Shown here in pieces: positions 1 to 10,513 of a DNA stretch of 64,000 nt (position 1 is the first letter of the stretch; every line of letters begins with the position of its first letter). The DNA is taken from contig NC_037595.1 of the NCBI RefSeq assembly GCF_003073045.1, positions 5,692,227 to 5,756,226 of the forward strand. The letters run 5' to 3'. Origin of the DNA: Pomacea canaliculata (Eukaryota > Mollusca > Gastropoda > Architaenioglossa > Ampullariidae). The translations under genes were made by a program, and so were the position numbers. The notes under the pieces were generated by a model that saw only the letters and a list, made by a program, of their open reading frames with translations, was not told the origin of the DNA and ran no database searches.

Positions 1-1500
1 AGTTAGCGGGGTATAAATTATTTTCGTTTTATTATCGCTTGCAGTCTTCTCTGCCGATGTTCTATGACTCACACTCTTATCTATCCGCTCTCTGTCCTGT
101 GTAACAAAGGCACATGACACGTATGTCTGGGAAGAACGACAGCCGTTTATGTCTGGGAGCATGGTTCCCAACTTCCCTCTCTTTTTATTCTTTGTTTCTC
201 TTTCCTTCCTTCTTGATTTGTAAAGAAGGTACGTTTCCTGGTACGACAGATGCCCAGATATGTTGTGTGGTGGATATTGGGGGAACCAACCCTGGTTGAT
301 ATGTTTTCTCTTGGTACTCTAGTCCCTTGCCCGAGTGCACAAAAGTCTAAGAGAAAGTAGAGAAAATTTGTTGTGTTACAAATGATTCGATAAGACAAAC
401 CGCACAACCTGGGGAAACACACAGTGAGAGAGATAAAGAAGGTGTGTGTGGAGAGCGACTGCAGACAAGCAAATATCAAAGGCATACAGTTTGTTTCTCC
501 ATTTATCGGTGCAACTAATTACAACAGGAACGTACGCCCAGCAGCCCATTACCTCCCTCTCTAGAACTCTACAGCCTCCCGCGGGCATGTGCCAGCCCTT
601 GGCCGATCTTGCATCTCGAGGGTTAGGGGGAAAGAACGAGGGCTTTTTCTTGCCGATAACAGCAGGGGCTTCAAGGGTCTTAATTTGTTGCCTGGATTGA
701 AGCATTAAGTCAAAGGCTGTGAACATGAGGAACGGATGGTCGTTCGGGCAGAATCGGGCGAGGTTATTCTGCCTAAGAATGCCTGAGAACATTTCAGACG
801 CTGCATTATTAACGTTATCTATGAAGGGCAAAAATAATCAGAACAAGAAATTATTCCGTACGGCTGCAGCGCGAGGGGAGGTCTTTGAACATCGGCGCGT
901 TGAGATTGTATTCGCGGACCGAACTTCAGATGATGGCTTTTTCTTCCCATGTGCGAATCTGGAAGATCTCGGTAGGGCCCCTGTCTGGCTTCATTTGGGG
1001 TAAGGGTTTTTTAAAAATATATAACTGGAAGTCTTTCTTCTGCACACCAGTTCCACATCTTCGGGTTCCGAAACCAAGGCGACCGCTGATGAATAAGAGA
1101 CCTTTCTGCTTGTCGAGTGCCGCTACTTGGACAAGCTACAAGGGTCTTCGCAACTTCTGAGCATGAAGTGCTTGGTTCGAGATCCGCCCAAGCCACTCTC
1201 AGCGAGGATGGGCTCCTGATTTATCAGGGAAGGTCAAAGACACCCGAGGGCAAGGGTTACAGTTACCACTTACCTCTGCCCTCCGGTCGTTGAGCTAGGG
1301 CATCTTGACCTTTGCCTTACCTGCTGCTGAAGTTTTACAATCGCTCGGAAGCAAATACAGTGTTGCCATAAATACAAACAACAAACAAAACAACAGTAGG
1401 ACAGTGACCTCTGGCCGCTTTCCTGTGCATGTGGTCATGGGTCCAGCGACTGGTGGAGTGTGAGGAGTTGGGAGAAGGGGCTGCCGACGCCTTAACCAAT
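1..1500. other. Intergenic sequence with no recognised gene
   Basis: Both strands carry only short open frames with no recognisable domain, no convincing run of splice-linked exons and no RNA gene I can identify. Base composition is moderately mixed rather than AT-extreme. I see nothing that supports a gene here. Confidence 0.5.
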
Positions 1501-1510
1501 AAATTGCACG

Positions 1511-2245
1511 ATGATCCCAACACCTGCATCTTGCACACCTGCGTACACCTGTCGCAGTAATCACGAGGGTCAATATCTCGTCAAATTCTCTAATGACACT
1601 TGGCTTTCTCTTCTTGGCGGGCTAGCGGGTATCCATGTTGTAGCCTTGGAAGAATTTATTGCCTGGTGCGATGACCATTTTTTAGATGTAAGTAAGACCA
1701 AATAGCTTGTTTTAATTTCCGTCAAAATTCTCAATCATGTCCAATAACTGTCATTCATGACGAGGATGTGGAAATCATCAATACATTTAAATTCCTGGGC
1801 ACTATCATCTACCGGAAACTTTGATGGGATACCAACACAGAGGCTATAGTGAAGAAGGAACAAAAGCACCTCTTCCTTCTCCGGAAGCCGGTCTTTCTTG
1901 TTCTCTTAGAAATTTCTTCAGCTCTTCTATAGATCTCATATAGAGAGCATGTTGTCCTCGTTTATCTAATTTTTACAACAGTTTATCAGCGAAGGACAAG
2001 AACTGCTTGAATCGTGTTTTATACACCTGCTCTAAAGTCATTGGGAGACCTCAGAATGATCTTCATACAATGTTTAAGAGGCAAACACTTCTGAAAGTGT
2101 CTGTAATTCTACGCGATGACAGGTGTATCGTATTGAAAGAGTTTCATTAACTTCCCTCGGGCAGTCGATTCTGCGAACCTGTCTGCAGGCCAAGAGACTG
2201 AGGCCGTCCGTTGTTTCGCCGTGCGACTTCTGAATGCTGTTGTGT
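1511..2245 (+). mobile_element. Degraded LINE reverse-transcriptase 3' fragment
   Basis: The plus strand reads as the last part of a non-LTR retrotransposon reverse transcriptase. It starts with a KFSNDT-like version of the catalytic (F/Y)xDD block, then WCDDHFLDVSKTK, then NTFKFLGTII, then a C-terminal stretch like CSKVIGRPQNDL, LPSGSRF and PVCRPR. The frame is broken by stops and shifts, and the 5' part is absent, so the copy is dead. The same family appears on the minus strand inside STRAP intron 5 (23.2-23.8 kb). The layout fits a Rex/CR1-type clade, but I cannot fix the clade by eye. Confidence 0.7.
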
Positions 2246-2315
2246 GCAAATGAATGGAGATCACGTGTGAGCCGGAGCAACGATTGTACGTAAGTCTGTT
2301 TGGTGAAGTGGAGAT

Positions 2316-5245
2316 GAATTTTTTTGTTATTGTTGTTTTGTTGTTGTGTTTTCATGTAAAACCGCGTCGAACTGTCCACTGGGGTAAAGGCAGTCTTACA
2401 ATGTGGGCCGCTATGATGGAGAGCGTAGACACCCTTTGATTTGGACAAAGGACCCGTTGAGGTTGGTCCTTTTGATCAAAGTCCGCACACAGTCCTGTAG
2501 AGCACAGCCCTGCTGAGCTGAGTATTATGGTCCCGGGCAGGGAGTAGCTTGAACGGACTTCAATATAAACTTGTCTTTCTGACCACAACTCGGCGCCAAA
2601 GCACGAGAGAAGCTCTGCGGTGTAAGGGAAGCAACTGCCAAAAACAAAATCCTATGCCTTACTCGCTAGCCTCCCCTCTACTGACTCGCTTGTTCAGTCT
2701 CAGTGGCAGCTGCGTTTTCATTCACTCAGAGATTAATTAATAACGAATATTAAATTTAAGTACTGCTGTTGTCAGAACAGTTTTTTTTTGACAGATCCAC
2801 CAGGTAAAAGATAGTGTTTTGCGTATATTTTTTGTGGTATTGTTGTTTTGTTGTTGTGTTTCATGTAAAACCGCGTCGAACTGCCACTGGGGTAAAGGCA
2901 GTCTTACAATGTGGGCCGCTATGATGGAGAGCGTGGACACCCTTTGAATGTGGACAAAGGTTGAAGTTGAGGTTGGTACTTTTGATCAAAGTCCGCACAC
3001 AGTCCTGTAGAGCACGGACCTGCTGAGCTGAGTATTATGGTCCCGGGCAGGGAGTGGCTTGAAAGGACTTCAATATAAACTTGTCTTTCTGACCACAAGT
3101 CGGCGCCAAAGCACGAGAGAAGCTCTGCGGTGTAAGGGAAGCAACTGCCAAAAACAAAATCCTATGCCTTACTCGCTAGCCTCCCCTCTACTGACTCGCT
3201 TGTTCAGTCTCAGTGGCAGCTGCGTTTTCATTCACTCAGAGATTAATTAATAACGAATATTAAATTTAAGTACTGCTGTTGTCAGAACAGTTTTTTTTTT
3301 TTTTGCAGATCCACCACGTAAAAGATAGTGTTTTGCGTATATTTTTTGTGGTATTGTTGTTTTGTTGTTGTGTTTCATGTAAAACCGCGTCGAACTGCCA
3401 CTGGGGTAAAGGCAGTCTTATAATGTGGGCCGCTATGATGGAGAGCGTGGACACCCTTTGATGTGGACAAAGGTTGAAGCTGAGGTTGGTACTTTTGATC
3501 AAAGTCCTCACACCGTCCTGTAGAGCACGGACCTGCTGAGCTGAGTATTATGGTCCCGGGCAGGGAGTGGCTTGAAAGGACTTCAATATGAACTTGTCTT
3601 TCTGACCACAAGTCGGCGCCAAAGCGCGAGAGAAGCTCTGCGGTGTAAGGGAAGCAACTGCCAAAAACAAAATCTTATGCCTTACTCGCTAGCCTCCCCT
3701 CTACTGACTCGCTTGTTCAGTCTCAGTGGCAGCTGAGTTTTCATTCAGTCGGAGACTAATTAATAACGAATATTAAATTTAAGTACTGCTGTTGTCAGAA
3801 CAGATTTTTTTTTTTTTTTTTTTTGCAGATCCACCAGGTAAAAGATAGTGTTTTCGTATATGTTTTGTGGTATTGTTGTTTTGTTGTTGTGTTTCATGTA
3901 AAACCGCGTCGAATTGCCCACTGGGGTAAAGGCAGTCTTATAATGTGGGTCGCTATGATGGAGAGCGTGGACACCCTTTGATGTGGACAAAGGACCCGTT
4001 GAGGTTGGTCCTTTTGATCCGCACACAGTCCTGTACAGATGCGGCGTTAGGAACCGTTAGGAACACACGGGGCCTGGGTAATGGAGTACGTGTATCAACA
4101 TCCCTATTTATATGATGCCGGAAGCACTGATTTATATACAGTTAGATAGGCTGGATCAATTTCGCGAAATAACGAATGAATTTAGCGTTTTAATTGTTCG
4201 TAACCGTTTGTGACAGAAGCGGTTTTTTCTTAAAGCGAAATAATATGGTGACGATAACTTAATAAACTGCTTGTTATTATTGTCGGGTTTAAAGTTAAGA
4301 CATGGCTTCAATAATTTGCTTCATTAGAACTTAGAAGTGTTTTCTGAACGTCAGTTTTTTTCTCACAACTTGTTTAACACAGCTAGCAATAAGTCATGAA
4401 GATGACCTCGGAGCTACAGCGCGGGGCCCCTTCGAGAGCGGGGCCTTGGGCGGCCGCCCCATTTGCCACCCCCTAACGCCGCCGCTGGTCCTGTAGAGCA
4501 CGGACCTGCTTAGCTGAGTATTATGGTCCCGGGCAGGGAGTAGCTTGAATGGACTTCAATATGAACTTGTCTTTCTGACCACAAGTCGGCGCCAAAGCAC
4601 GAGAGAAGCTCTGCGGTGTAAGGGAAGCAACTGCCAAAAACAAAATCCAATGCCTTACTCGCTAGCCTCCCCTCTACTGACTCGCTTGTTCAGTCTCAGT
4701 GGCAGCTGAGTTTTCATTCACTCGGAGATTAATTAATAACGAATATTAAATTTAAGTACTGCTGTTGTCAGAACAGTTTTTTTTGACAGATCCACCAGGT
4801 AAAAGATAGTGTTTTGCGTATATTTTATGTGGTATTGTTGTTTTGTTGTTGTGTTTTCATGTAAAACCGCGTCGAACTGCCACTGGGGTAAAGGCAGTCT
4901 TATAATGTGGGCCGCTATGATGGAGAGCGTGGACACCCTTTGATGTGGACAAAGGTTGAAGTTGAGGTTGGTCCTTTTGATCAAAGTCCGCACACAGTCC
5001 TGTAGAGCACGGACCGGCGGAGCTGAGTATTATGGTCCCGGGCAGGGAGTGGCTTGAACGGACTTCAATATAAACTTGTCTTTCTGACCACAAGTCGGCG
5101 CCAAAGCACGAGAGAAGCTCTGCGGTGTAAGGGAAGCAACTGCCAAAAACAAAATCTTATGCCTTACTCGCTAGCCTCCCCTCTACTGACTCGCTTGTTC
5201 AGTCCCAGTGGCAGGTGAGTTTTCATTCACTCATTGATTAATGAA
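2316..5245. repeat. Tandem array of five ~510-bp units
   Basis: A ~510-bp unit recurs head to tail. The landmark agtattatggtcccgggcag starts at 2521, 3031, 3544, 4517 and 5026, which is 509-513 bp spacing once the 460-bp insertion-plus-duplication in copy 4 is removed. Copies are nearly identical over most of their length. They differ in a T-run (about 8 to 18 T) and in a short block: GGACCCGTTGAGG in copies 1 and 4, against GGTTGAAG(T/C)TGAGG in copies 2, 3 and 5. The first copy is truncated at its left end and the last breaks off near 5240. Open frames inside are short, change between copies and match nothing I know, so I read this as a non-coding satellite. Confidence 0.9.
4036..4487. mobile_element. 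Non-autonomous hAT-type DNA transposon (452 bp)
   Basis: Copy 4 of the tandem array is interrupted by an insert bounded by the 8-bp direct repeat GTCCTGTA at 4028-4035 and 4488-4495. The uninterrupted copies carry this sequence once. The insert has imperfect terminal inverted repeats: CAGATGCGGCGTTAGG at the left end, and CAGCGGCGGCGTTAGG when the right end is read on the other strand. Ends beginning CAG and an 8-bp target duplication are the hAT signature. There is no transposase frame inside, so it would have been moved in trans. The perfect target duplication and its presence in only one array copy suggest insertion after the array expanded. Confidence 0.9.
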
Positions 5246-5507
5246 GAATTAAAGGAAGAATCATTGCGATCCGTGGAACTGTGATGTGCATTCATCCTCC
5301 CCACACATCAGTCTGGTTAACCTTTTCCTTAAAAAAAAACTCTATACAATTTGATAACTTGAAACTATTTTTATACATTATATTAATATCTGACACCTCT
5401 TTGAAATGCGAGACCAGCACGTAAGGCTGGTGTGAATTTCGTGTCTGTTGTTGTTATAACAAAGCAATTGCAAATAGAAATTACATCCAACAATTGTACA
5501 TAAAAAT

Positions 5508-5578
5508 TGCATCGACCGGGAATCGAACCCGGGTCACCCGCGTGGCAGGCGAGTATTCTACCACTAGACCACCGATGC
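5508..5578 (-). tRNA. tRNA-Gly (anticodon GCC), copy 1
   Basis: Read on the minus strand, the 71-nt sequence folds as a canonical tRNA. The 7-bp acceptor runs GCATCGG to TCGATGC with discriminator A. The A box is TGGTCTAGTGG, the anticodon loop is CTGCCAC with anticodon GCC, and the B box is GGTTCGATTCC. No intron is present. A run of five T lies directly 3' (5502-5506), as expected for a Pol III terminator. The 70-nt body is identical to the two other copies at 6.7 and 8.65 kb, but the flanks of this copy differ from theirs. Confidence 0.97.
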
Positions 5579-6705
5579 TGGATGTGAACGATTTTATCTA
5601 AGGAGTGTTTCGCGGTCTTTCCTTCACGGGTCACAGCAGGATACAGCTACCTGAATACATATATTATATTAATCTGAATTTTTTTTTCAGACGATAGGGG
5701 GTCATTAGTTCAACGTAATATTATCATGTATTCTTGAATATTTGCAAGATGACTGCAGATGGATCGCCGGACACCCAGTCTCGGGTAAACATTCAGTAAT
5801 ATTTCATAGAAAAGGTCGCATTGCCTACTACAGTGGTTCACTGTGTTTAGGGCACACCCTCACCCTGTCCTCCTGCCGACTGTCGAGCTCGCCCGCTACA
5901 CCACCGATGCCTCACCCTGAATTTGCATGGTGATTTCTGGCCTTTCTGTTGCACTACCGACTTGTCAGTACCCTAACTTTCAAGAAACATACGAAGAAGC
6001 AAAAATAAGTAATCTGACATGACCAATGCGCGGCAATCTACCCGACGAGTTTATAATTAATGCAAACTGTTTTTGAACCACACGAACTTTTTGTAAGAGA
6101 CTGCATGATTGTGTACCTCCTACGGAAATTTAGATCTTTTTGTCAGCTCTGTCATTCTCACTCGGCTCTATCATTCCTCTATCATCAGTCTCGTCACTTT
6201 TTCTGTCATCTCTTGGTTCCACAGCCTCTCTCAAGGGAACAGTAACAGTCTTGATTCCATTGTTAGTATCTGTTCTGAGATCGCCTGAAGTGTCCTGATG
6301 CAGTCCCTGTAGTCAACGTGTATATGTATGAACATTGCTACAGCATGAACAGCTGTAATTGATTAATAAAGTTGTATTGTGATCAGAGGGAAAACGAAAG
6401 AAAACGTTAAGGGAATAAAGGTAAAAACAAACAAACCACTTTTCTGTATAGAATAGATGTGACAATATCGACTGTTTAATGACATCGACAGTTCTCTCCC
6501 GCTACCATATGTTCTTGTTTGTTCTTTTGAATTAAGCGCCTCAGATATTGCGCACTGTGCCGTCTTGCGTAGAAACAATGAAGCCAACCAATGGTTTAGC
6601 ATGGAAATGACAAAATAAACAAACTCCAAGAGCATGGTAAAATGAGATACAAGACACAGAAAATGTCTGTGAAACATTATTTGCAGACGGAAAGAAAACA
6701 AAACG
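5579..6705. other. Spacer between tRNA-Gly copies 1 and 2
   Basis: No protein gene is visible. The stretch holds a tRNA-like SINE remnant near 5.85-5.91 kb. The part from about 6541 onward belongs to the segment duplicated around tRNA-Gly copy 3. Confidence 0.5.
5845..5912 (-). repeat. tRNA-like SINE head remnant
   Basis: On the minus strand the sequence begins GCATCGGTGGTGTAGCGG, close to the 5' end and A box of the neighbouring tRNA-Gly. It then departs into CTCGACAGTCGGCAGG followed by AGGACAGGG instead of a tRNA anticodon arm. This looks like the head of a tRNA-derived SINE or a decayed tRNA. There is no intact B box or acceptor 3' strand, so it is not a working tRNA gene. Confidence 0.4.
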
Positions 6706-6935
6706 TGCATCGACCGGGAATCGAACCCGGGTCACCCGCGTGGCAGGCGAGTATTCTACCACTAGACCACCGATGCTTCTATGTTCCTCTTAAAACATTT
6801 TGAAAATGTTTCCTCTTTCTCCCCTTCTTGGTGGTGGCGGTGGGATTTTATTACAGTCGTTGCAGCTGTGCTTATCCCTTGGGGTCACACAGGAACAAGT
6901 CAAGTGTGCAGCTGTGTGCCACGTGACACGATAGG
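6541..6935. repeat. Segmental duplication unit A, with tRNA-Gly copy 2
   Basis: About 400 bp here align with 8500-8935. The shared parts are the 3' flank (GCATGGAAAT, AAACTC, GGTA.AATGAGATA), the tRNA itself, the 5' flank (GAAAATGTT then CTCTTTCT) and a later block around GTCAAGTGTG and ACACGA. The tRNA is identical between copies while the flanks have diverged heavily, so the duplication is old and the tRNA has been held constant. Confidence 0.8.
6706..6776 (-). tRNA. tRNA-Gly (anticodon GCC), copy 2
   Basis: This is a minus-strand 71-nt tRNA with discriminator A and the same body as copy 1: acceptor GCATCGG, anticodon loop CTGCCAC (GCC), B box GGTTCGATTCC. A TTTT run follows within a few bases 3', giving a Pol III terminator. 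It lies in a segment shared with copy 3. Confidence 0.97.
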
Positions 6936-7442
6936 CAGCAAAACTTATCAGGGAAACGCTCTAAACCACGTCTTCAGCTGGTTGCTTTGCCGTGATATAG
7001 CTTTAGATGCTGGCTCTGCGTAAAACACCGCTTCCCCCACCTACCCACCACACACACACATCTTCAGCTCATGTATCAATTGTGTCCATCTTATCGAATC
7101 TACGCAACGCTGGCAAACTTCACAGACTGTGAAACACGAACTGATTGTACTCAACCCCTAGTCCATATGTCCGGTGTGTTTGTGAAAGTCTGTATGTGGT
7201 CGGGAGGAGTTGGGAGGGGAGTGGATGAAAGTGAAGATGAAGCAAACAAGACAGCTTTTGGGACAGACCGTTTATCATAGTTCCCTTGGGAAAAAAAAAA
7301 ACCGCACTGCCCATGGGAAAATGAGTGATAGCTGCACGGATAAAGCGCCTTCTGTCAAACGAAGCTTTTACAGAAGTATCCTACATCCCTCACCTAAAAG
7401 GTATATGGTAGACCTTGCATCTTGTGTAGTCATAAGCTGGTC

Positions 7443-7467
7443 GGGGGTGGGTGGGGTGGGGGTGGGG
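7443..7467 (+). other. Potential G-quadruplex motif
   Basis: Five runs of three to five G are separated by single T residues (G5-T-G3-T-G4-T-G5-T-G4). This is a near-ideal intramolecular quadruplex pattern with one-base loops. It sits in the spacer upstream, in tRNA orientation, of tRNA-Gly copy 2. No gene promoter was recognised next to it. Confidence 0.75.
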
Positions 7468-7788
7468 AGTTACATTCAGACACTCACTTGAACGCAAAGA
7501 CGCATATTAAGGGACTACATCTAGAAAGCAAGGAAAGTAATTCTCTAGGCAATTAATAAATGCGCAGACTAAGGTTCAGCAGCAGTAATGCATAAGACAA
7601 CAAGGTTTTATTTATAAATAATTTTACTCTGTTGTAGTTTGAATCTTGTTCATTCACTACTGTCACTTCTGTTGTTTTCATCTTCCTCCTAATCTCTGTC
7701 TTACTTGTTTTTCTCATGATTGCTCATTGAAAGTCTCTCTCTCTCTCTTTTCTTTCTAAAATACCCCCAGTCCTAGAGGTGCTAGATA

Positions 7789-7947
7789 CAGTCGGACCTC
7801 GATAAGTCGACCTTCCCTAAGTCGAAAACCTCCCTATATCGAATTAATTGTTACCTGCGCCTATTACGCCATTTTCCCTAACTCGAAAACTCCGTAAGTC
7901 GAATTTTTTTCGGATCCCTGTGAGTTCGACTTATGGAGATCCGACTG
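7789..7947. mobile_element. Foldback MITE, Tc1/mariner-pogo type (159 bp)
   Basis: The left end, CAGTCGGACCTCGATAAGTC, pairs with the right end, which reads CAGTCGGATCTCCATAAGTC on the other strand. The element is flanked on both sides by TA, the target of the Tc1/mariner superfamily. The interior repeats the theme (AAGTCGAA, ACTCGAAAA, AAGTCGAATT), so much of the element can fold into one imperfect hairpin. There is no coding capacity. The ends resemble those of pogo/Tigger-type MITEs. Confidence 0.85.
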
Positions 7948-8239
7948 TATTGAGGGTTTTCTTAGTGACTTAAGGTTTTCTCTTGCTGTGCTGCCCTTAT
8001 ATCACCAGCGGTTGAGGGGACCATGTCTTGGATACTCCGGAAGCTGGACTGAGCCGTAATATTTAGGTGGACTGTGGAGTTCTCAAGCAAAATATGTGCG
8101 AAATGTTGGGCAATACCTTCATATCACAATCCATTCGGGTTGGAGGGAGGAGTCAAACTTTGGAGAAACTACTTGCAATCTCTGAGCCTCTCAGCTTCTG
8201 GAATCAAATGACGGGCTTCATTTTAGCCTCGTTACAGCC

Positions 8240-8470
8240 TGCGTCTACATCGGGATGATCTTATTTCCTCTGTGATCACAGACCTGAAGCGCTGTAACTG
8301 GTAGAGGAGTGTAATCCATTTGATTAATGATCGGGATAACGTCAATTGGCTGTCCTTGATTCATTGTGGGAATAGAGGTTTTGTCTGTTGTAAATCAGGG
8401 CAAATTCCAGAACTTATTGTGAATTTTGTTGTTAGAAAACTACTGGCTGTGTTCTCTTTGCCGCATACTT
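8240..8470. repeat. Duplicated non-coding block B, copy 1
   Basis: This aligns with 9300-9525 through shared stretches: ACATCGGGATGAT, TGATCACAGACCTGA, TTTGATTAATGA, GCAAATTCCAGA and GAAAACTACTGGC. It lies just beside tRNA-Gly copy 3. Together with unit A it suggests that a larger segment including the tRNA was duplicated and then diverged. Confidence 0.75.
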
Positions 8471-8499
8471 TGTCGTTCATTCATTTAAATTAAACACCT

Positions 8500-8935
8500 C
8501 AAGAAATTGTAGAATGTGTCTTCTTCATTAAAAATAATAAAGGCAATCAAAAGCTTGGCATGGAAATCACGAAGTAAAGAAACTCTAATAGTCTGGTAGA
8601 ATGAGATATAAGAATCAAAAAGTTTCATGCACAATACAAATAAAAGAAAAAGTGCATCGACCGGGAATCGAACCCGGGTCACCCGCGTGGCAGGCGAGTA
8701 TTCTACCACTAGACCACCGATGCTTCTGTTCTGTCAAGGAAACATACTGAAAATGTTCTCTTTCTGCCCCTCTTCCCCGGTCTATTAAAAATAAATTAAA
8801 GTCGTTGCAGCAGTGTCTATCGCTCGCTGCTCCTTTTTTTTTTTTTTTGTGTGTGGTGGTGGTGGTGGTGGTGGGGTCATGATCTCTAGGTCACGCAGGC
8901 GCGTCAAGTGTGTCACATGACACGACACGCATGAC
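8500..8935. repeat. Segmental duplication unit A', with tRNA-Gly copy 3
   Basis: This is the partner of 6541-6935. Similarity extends on both sides of the tRNA, including GCATGGAAAT and AATGAGATA on the 3' side, and GAAAATGTT, CTCTTTCT and GTCAAGTGTG on the 5' side. A poly-T then (GGT)n simple repeat near 8827-8875 is specific to this copy. Confidence 0.8.
8653..8723 (-). tRNA. tRNA-Gly (anticodon GCC), copy 3
   Basis: This is a third identical minus-strand tRNA-Gly(GCC) body of 71 nt with discriminator A. A T5 terminator lies two bases 3' of the discriminator. All paired positions are intact and there is no intron, so it should be expressed. It lies in duplicated unit A'. Confidence 0.97.
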
Positions 8936-10513
8936 GGAGTTTAAACCGCAGTGTAGCCAGCTTGCTATCTTCTAGTTATTCTAGTACCACCAACACTAAG
9001 GTCGGTCATGTTTCCGCCCAAAGAGCGGACTAAGGACAGCGCTAGTCTACCCGGGCAGAAAAGCTGCCAAGCAGGGTGGCCATTGCTAGACCAACAAAGA
9101 TGCCAGCAAAGGGGCAGCTCAGCCTCTCAGTGGGCAGACAACTCACTTCTCCGAGCTAGGTAGCAAGGGGAGGAGTTGCAAAGATTATTGTTGCTTTTAC
9201 TAAGTTCTTATTGTATCTTCAGGCGTGTGAAACTTGTACATTTGTATCAGTACACTACTGTGAATATTTATGCCTGTCAGTTTTTGTCACCACCTGTGTT
9301 GACATCGGGATGATGGTCTTTCTCTCTGATCACAGACCTGATCTGTAAAGGGGACATGATCAAGTTTGATTAATGACAAATGAACGGGATATTGCCAGTT
9401 TGAGTCCTTGATCCCCTGTGGGGATAGTGGCTGTGTCTATGGTGACTACGCGTGCAAATTCCAGAGTTTACCGTGAGTTTTGTTGTTGTTATCGTTGGTA
9501 GAAAACTACTGGCCGTGTTATTTCTGTGGTCTATTCACCGGCGAGGTGTTCGTTGCGGCGAGGAGAAACAAGGACTAAACTAACCCAAGTGCGAAATTAA
9601 AACAGCACAGAAGACATGGATTTGATAGCATTAATAGGGTGGAAGCAGGTTAGTGATTAAAGAAACATCAATGCAAACATTTTAGGTCATCCCTTCCTTC
9701 TCACTTCAACATTCAAAACCTGTTAAATGTCTCAAATAAAGTTTAATAACTTTGCGCCCAGCGTCATCTCCACAATACAATATAAAAAGGAACTAATTAA
9801 TATCAAACCTGTATAGTAGAATGAACTAATATTAGGCAATGTATCAAAGTATAAATCTTCATATGAAAAATTCATGGTCGAAGAAAAAAATGTTGGCTGG
9901 ATGGATGGCCGCTCAAGACAGGGTTAGACACTTCCTGAATGAAGTCCGTTTCCATCTTGTAAACGCTTTACAACGCGCAGAGTGTGAGTATGTGTTCACT
10001 GTAATGAGTGTCAACTATTTTTATATTTCTGAAGAGATGTTATTATAAAGGATCTCATGAGCATTGTTCCTTAATACCTTTCGCGTTAAATATGGCACAA
10101 TAAATAAAAGTAACAAAAACAAAAACGAAGAGCCAATGAATGAAACATCTTGAATAACATATTTGGTCTCCACAAATGAACACTTTTTTGTTAATCAAAC
10201 GTTTTACTAGAGTATGTTTACAAAGATATATGCGCCAAGTGACTGACTTATACAAATATTCAAAATGAGAAACTAAAAATTTTAACGAGTTTTAGAATAT
10301 TCATTCACTCGTTTCCTCAAAAACGCAAAAACGAATGTTAATGTTTAATGGTTTGCATCTTGCAGACACAATGGAAATAAGTGCTAACGGCGATTGCTAC
10401 CGTTAATCAGCAACGTAAAACTGTTCTAGTATTAACTATTAAACAAAACATTGACACTCTTCGCTCAGAATGAATGTCGTGGAGTATGTTTACTGCAATT
10501 TTTTTTTTTAACA
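8936..10513. other. Intergenic, FLASH downstream flank
   Basis: No gene is recognised. It contains the second copy of repeat block B (9300-9525) and otherwise AT-rich sequence with short, unsupported open frames. The 3' end of the minus-strand FLASH transcript should fall somewhere near 10.0-10.5 kb, but I could not fix a poly(A) signal. Confidence 0.45.
9300..9525. repeat. Duplicated non-coding block B, copy 2
   Basis: This is the diverged partner of 8240-8470 in the same orientation, sharing several 10-16 bp exact blocks in the same order. It has no coding potential. Confidence 0.75.

Larger units (their letters stand above)
6777..8652. other. Spacer between tRNA-Gly copies 2 and 3
   Basis: No protein gene is recognisable. 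The interval contains the 5' part of duplicated unit A, a G-rich block at 7443-7467, a 159-bp foldback element (7789-7947) and a ~230-bp repeat (8240-8470) that recurs at 9300-9525. Confidence 0.5.

Noticed and set aside
2316-5245. A CRISPR-like array, or snRNA/5S gene repeats, in the tandem units
   Set aside because: Units are ~510 bp without short repeat-spacer structure. No U1, U2, U4, U5, U6 or 5S consensus was found on either strand.
5845-5912. A fourth tRNA-Gly gene
   Set aside because: Only the 5' arm and A box resemble tRNA-Gly. The anticodon arm, B box and acceptor pairing are missing.
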